This document shows, one piece after another, positions 60,943 to 64,000 of a DNA stretch of 64,000 nucleotides. How positions within the stretch are numbered: position 1 is the first letter of the stretch; each line of letters begins with the position of its first letter. Position numbers and translations under genes: made by a program. Source of the stretch: Ruegeria arenilitoris (lineage in GTDB: Bacteria > Pseudomonadota > Alphaproteobacteria > Rhodobacterales > Rhodobacteraceae); assembly GCF_013030985.1 (NCBI RefSeq), contig NZ_WPYP01000003.1, positions 124,001-188,000 on the forward strand. The letters are read 5' to 3'. Below the pieces are notes generated by a model. That model ran no database searches. It was not told the DNA's origin and saw only the letters and a list, made by a program, of their open reading frames with translations.

Positions 60943-62106
60943 TCACAACCGGCCCAACAACTCCACCGTTGGCCACGCATCCGCAGGCAGGCCCAACCGC
61001 ACCTGTTCCGCCTGCACCGCAGCCCGCGTTCCGGCCCCCAGAATGCCGTCGACCTTACCCACATCATGCCCACGCGCCTGCAGCTTGGTCTGCAACTGCT
61101 TCATCTGCGCGCCCGATAGCCCTTGTGCCGGGGTGCCCGCGTTGTAAACCTGTGCGCCTTCAAGACGTGTGCCGAAATAGGCGGCGGTCAGGACGTAGAC
61201 AAAGCTCTGGTTCCATTCGAAATAGACGTCGAAATTGGGATAGGCCAGGAAGGCAGGCCCGTTGTGCCCCTGCGGCAGGATCAGCGAGGCGGGCAGGTTG
61301 GCCAGCGACCCGTTGCGGGCCTGCACGCCCATCGCTTGCCATTCCGACACCGGACGCGGTTTGCCGGGGCCGGACAGTGACCAGTCCATCTGCGCGGGCA
61401 CCGTGACCTCTTGCAGCCAGGGCTGGCCCGGTTGCCAGCCCAGATGCGACAGCATCTTGGCGCCCGACATCAGGGCATCCGGGGCCGAGGTTTTCAGCGA
61501 AACCTTACCATCACCATCCGCATCCACACCGTTTTCGATAATGTCACGCGGCAGCATCTGCACCATGCCGATCTCTCCGGCCCAGGCGCCGGTGGTGCGG
61601 GCGGGGTCGAAATTGCCCTGTTGGTACAGCTCGATCGCGGCGAACACCTGCGGGCGGAACAAATCCGGGCGGCGGCAGTCATGGGCCAGCGTCACCAGCG
61701 CGTTGCGGGTGTTGAAATCGCCCTGAAACGCGCCGTAGTCGGTCTCGAACGCCCAGAACGCCAGAAGCACCCCGCGCGAGACGCCGTATTCGGCCTCGAT
61801 TCGGTTGAAAACCGCGTCGTATTTGCGCGACATGGCCTGCCCGCGTTCGATCCGGTTTTGCGAGATCAGGTGGCGGGAAAAGTCGATGAACGGTTTCTGG
61901 AATACGCCCTGCGCGCGATCGGCTTTCAATACCGCGCCGTCCTGCTGTACGCCTTTGAAGAACGCGTTGACAGTGGATTTGTCGAACCCCTGCTGGACGG
62001 CCTCGCCTTTCAAACCCTTGACGAAGGCATTGAACCCACCGCCGCATTGGGCCAGAGCGGGTGAGGCGAACAGGGCGGCGGCAACAAGGCCAGAGAGAAA
62101 GCGCAT
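60943..62106 (-). CDS. MltB-like lytic murein transglycosylase (secreted)
   Basis: 387 aa. Signal peptide GLVAAALFASPALA|QCGGGF, not a lipobox (LAQC). Catalytic Glu121 in LLAFWAFETDYGAFQGD, then TTGAWAGEIGMVQMLPRDII and the C-terminal peptidoglycan-binding region LSGAQMKQLQTKLQARGHDV. Periplasmic version of the enzyme at 1710-2837. The ATG at 62106 avoids overlap with the cbiB stop at 62117. Confidence 0.92.
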   Translation of the reverse strand: MRFLSGLVAAALFASPALAQCGGGFNAFVKGLKGEAVQQGFDKSTVNAFFKGVQQDGAVLKADRAQGVFQKPFIDFSRHLISQNRIERGQAMSRKYDAVFNRIEAEYGVSRGVLLAFWAFETDYGAFQGDFNTRNALVTLAHDCRRPDLFRPQVFAAIELYQQGNFDPARTTGAWAGEIGMVQMLPRDIIENGVDADGDGKVSLKTSAPDALMSGAKMLSHLGWQPGQPWLQEVTVPAQMDWSLSGPGKPRPVSEWQAMGVQARNGSLANLPASLILPQGHNGPAFLAYPNFDVYFEWNQSFVYVLTAAYFGTRLEGAQVYNAGTPAQGLSGAQMKQLQTKLQARGHDVGKVDGILGAGTRAAVQAEQVRLGLPADAWPTVELLGRL

Positions 62107-62116
62107 GGTGGCTCCG

Positions 62117-63037
62117 TCAGAGAATAAAGTTGAGCCCAACCCACACCGACATGAGGCCGAGCGCAAGCCCCCAGACCTTCCACAGCATATCAGATGCGCG
62201 GAAAACCTCCGGCGCGCCGATTTCGCGCGGAGCATTGCCGTTAACCCAGGCCAGATCGCGGATCTGCCCGTCATAGCTGCGCGGGCCGGCAAGGGCGACG
62301 TTCAGGGCGCGGGCCATCGCGGCTTCGGGCCATCCGGCATTGGGTGAGATATGGCGGCGTGCATCCGCCACCATGTCTGGCCAGCGCTTCCATTGGCCGG
62401 TCAATGCCACGATCATCATGCAAGTCAGGCGGGCCGGAATGAGGTTCAGCACATCGTCCAGGCGGGCGGCAGCCCAGCCAAAGTCGCGGTATTTTTCGGT
62501 GCGGTAGCCGATCATGCTGTCGGCGGTGTTGACCGCCTTATAGATCAGCAGGCCCGGCAGACCGGCGACCAGAAACCAGAGGGCGGGTGCAATGACCCCG
62601 TCGCTGAGGTTCTCTGCGGCACTTTCTATCGCGGATCGTGCAACCTGAGCCTCGGTCATGTTGCGCGTGTCGCGTGAGACGATCATGGCAACCTTCGCGC
62701 GCCCTTCGGTTAGCGAGGCGCGCAGTCCGTCGGCTACATCCCGCACATGGGTCACCAGTGATTTCTGGGCCAGCAGTATGGCGCAGATGATGATCTCTGC
62801 CACCGGTCCCAGTAGGGCAAGCAGCCGCCCGAGGATCAGCGCACCGCAAACCAGCAAGACCACCACTGCGACCCCTTTCAGCCGCCGCCGCGACCCTTGG
62901 TTCAGGTGCTGGTCCAGCCAGCCGATGAGGTTTCCCATCATAACAGCCGGGTGTTTCACCCGCGACCACAGCCACTCCGGCTCACCCAAGGCGGCGTCCA
63001 GGCACATGGCGCAGACCAGCAGGAAGGCCGTGCTCAC
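62117..63037 (-). CDS. cbiB: Adenosylcobinamide-phosphate synthase CbiB (CobD)
   Basis: 306 aa, about four to six helices. [78 protein letters not shown] and [20 protein letters not shown]. It joins aminopropanol phosphate to adenosylcobyric acid. GTG start at 63037 overlapping the cobC stop (GTGA). Confidence 0.95.
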   Translation of the reverse strand: MSTAFLLVCAMCLDAALGEPEWLWSRVKHPAVMMGNLIGWLDQHLNQGSRRRLKGVAVVVLLVCGALILGRLLALLGPVAEIIICAILLAQKSLVTHVRDVADGLRASLTEGRAKVAMIVSRDTRNMTEAQVARSAIESAAENLSDGVIAPALWFLVAGLPGLLIYKAVNTADSMIGYRTEKYRDFGWAAARLDDVLNLIPARLTCMMIVALTGQWKRWPDMVADARRHISPNAGWPEAAMARALNVALAGPRSYDGQIRDLAWVNGNAPREIGAPEVFRASDMLWKVWGLALGLMSVWVGLNFIL

Positions 63038-63999
63038 AACGCGGCCTCCAGCCTGTCCCAGCCATCTGCAGGGGGCAGGCCCAGGCGCAGGAAGGTTCTG
63101 GAGTAGGGGAAGATGCGGCTCCAGATATGGGCTTGGGCCAGACGGTCCTGCCAGTCGGCAGCGCTGTCAACTTCGTACAGGCGGAACAGGGTGGTGCCGC
63201 CCACAAGGGTCGCGCCTTTGGCGGTCACCAGATCGTCCAGTCGGGCGGTTTCGGCGGCCAGCCGGTTGCGCGTTGCATCGGCCCATTCGACGTCTTGCAG
63301 CGCGCGCGTTCCGATCCTCAGGGCGGGGCCAGATACAGCCCAGGGACCGGTCAGATCGTTCAGCCGGGCGATCAGGTCGGGCTGGCCGATGGCAAAACCC
63401 AGCCGTAGCCCCGCCAAACCCCAGAATTTTCCGAAACTCTTCAGCACGACCACGCCGGGCCGCGCGGCCAGATGGATCAGCGACGCCTCGGGGGTGACAT
63501 CGCAAAAGCTCTCGTCGATCACTGTCAGGGGTGCGTTAGCGTCTGTCTCTGTCCAGATCCGCCCGTCGGGATTGTTGGGGTGCACGATGACGCGGGCCTC
63601 GGCCTGGGTGTCGGGCTGTATGGACCAGCCCTGCGCAGCAAAGGCGGCAGCGTGTTCGTTGTAGGTGGGTGTCGTGATCTGAACCCGGCCCCGAGGTGCC
63701 AACGCAGGAATGCGTGCAATCACGGCCGAGGCACCGGGTGCGGGCAGGATCGCGGCCCCTTCCGGGACGGACCAGAACTGGCGCGCGGCTTCAGTCAGGT
63801 GCTCGAACGCGCCGTGATCGGGCAATTCGGCCCAGTCCGATGGGCTCAGGCCCGAGACCTCATATGGGTGCGGATTGATACCGGTGGACAAGTCCATCCA
63901 ATCCGCGCGGACTCCGCCATAGCGGGCGACGGCTCCGTCCAGCCCGCCGCCATGGTCACGCGCGGCGCGTGGGTTCAAGTTATCGTTGTCGCTTGCCAT
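63034..63999 (-). CDS. cobC: Threonine-phosphate decarboxylase CobC
   Basis: 321 aa, fold-type I PLP enzyme. [72 protein letters not shown] and the PLP lysine in [20 protein letters not shown]. It makes (R)-1-amino-2-propanol phosphate from threonine phosphate. The ATG at 63999 lies at the window edge, so the upstream promoter is outside. Coupled to cbiB. Confidence 0.95.
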   Translation of the reverse strand: MASDNDNLNPRAARDHGGGLDGAVARYGGVRADWMDLSTGINPHPYEVSGLSPSDWAELPDHGAFEHLTEAARQFWSVPEGAAILPAPGASAVIARIPALAPRGRVQITTPTYNEHAAAFAAQGWSIQPDTQAEARVIVHPNNPDGRIWTETDANAPLTVIDESFCDVTPEASLIHLAARPGVVVLKSFGKFWGLAGLRLGFAIGQPDLIARLNDLTGPWAVSGPALRIGTRALQDVEWADATRNRLAAETARLDDLVTAKGATLVGGTTLFRLYEVDSAADWQDRLAQAHIWSRIFPYSRTFLRLGLPPADGWDRLEAAL

Positions 64000-64000
64000 G

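Noticed and set aside
1-64000. tRNA, rRNA, CRISPR arrays, insertion sequences, prophage
   Set aside because: No cloverleaf with a GTTCGA-type arm in the intergenic regions, no spaced repeats, no transposase, integrase or phage structural proteins; the GTTCGA matches I found lie inside coding sequence.

Overview
This GC-rich window reads as one contiguous chromosomal stretch of a marine-type alphaproteobacterium of the Rhodobacteraceae (Roseobacter group, Ruegeria/Phaeobacter-like). The basis is the gene content rather than any database match: split F0 ATP synthase cluster (atpI-B-E-B'-B without F1 genes), MipZ, an FYDLN-family protein, a malyl-CoA lyase, a taurine-pyruvate-type aminotransferase, CobC/CbiB and BluB, many LysE/EamA/FCD-GntR genes and frequent 4-bp start/stop overlaps. 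I see no tRNA, rRNA, CRISPR array, transposase, integrase or phage module; it is mostly core genome with small lower-GC insertions.

Layout. 1-6.6 kb: FYDLN protein end, YgjP-like metallopeptidase, FCD-GntR regulator, MltB-like transglycosylase, accA, AraC/GyrI regulator, LysE exporter with a divergent Lrp regulator, and a PA14-like secreted protein. 6.6-12.3 kb: malyl-CoA lyase, then the dgcN-dgcA-dat run for D-amino acid/D-glutamate use, two small DUF proteins and an N-formylglutamate amidohydrolase-like gene. 12.4-16.9 kb: pyruvate kinase, universal stress protein, AGCS alanine/glycine symporter, rpmI-rplT. 17-21.8 kb: two unknown secreted proteins, the taurine-pyruvate-type aminotransferase and a divergent acyl-CoA synthetase. 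21.8-28.2 kb: a homogentisate cluster on the minus strand (hmgA, a 54-aa membrane ORF, fahA, an FAD hydroxylase with a DUF2783 partner, maiA, a DOPA-dioxygenase-like gene) facing a MarR regulator.

28-34.9 kb: class III cyclase, DUF2189 membrane protein, mipZ, AEC and DHA2-type MFS transporters. 35-44.5 kb: minus-strand translation block (ffh, two GNATs, chorismate mutase, rpsP, bluB, a 49-aa ORF, rimM, sulfotransferase-like, trmD; then rplS, rpmE), interrupted by an opposite-strand GH25 lysozyme, and ending with an unrecognised LAS-type zinc peptidase. 44.7-52 kb: YbaK deacylase, azoreductase/LysR pair, EamA exporter, stress protein, ArsR regulator, F0 ATP synthase. 52-64 kb: YdjM-like protein, FCD regulator with a divergent aminotransferase, smc, a lower-GC aminotransferase island with a palindromic repeat, second MltB, and cbiB-cobC.

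How parts fit. Dat, DgcN and DgcA together can funnel D-amino acids through D-Glu and N-acetyl-Glu towards L-Glu. The homogentisate enzymes take homogentisate to fumarate plus acetoacetate; the FAD protein with its 65-aa partner most likely feeds homogentisate from 3-hydroxyphenylacetate. BluB, CbiB and CobC all serve cobalamin. The less usual items are two short single-helix ORFs hidden in operons (26184-26348 and 40322-40471), the LAS peptidase, a possible leader peptide and a perfect 19-bp palindrome before dgcN, a structured ffh leader and an 89-bp nested palindrome at 59 kb.
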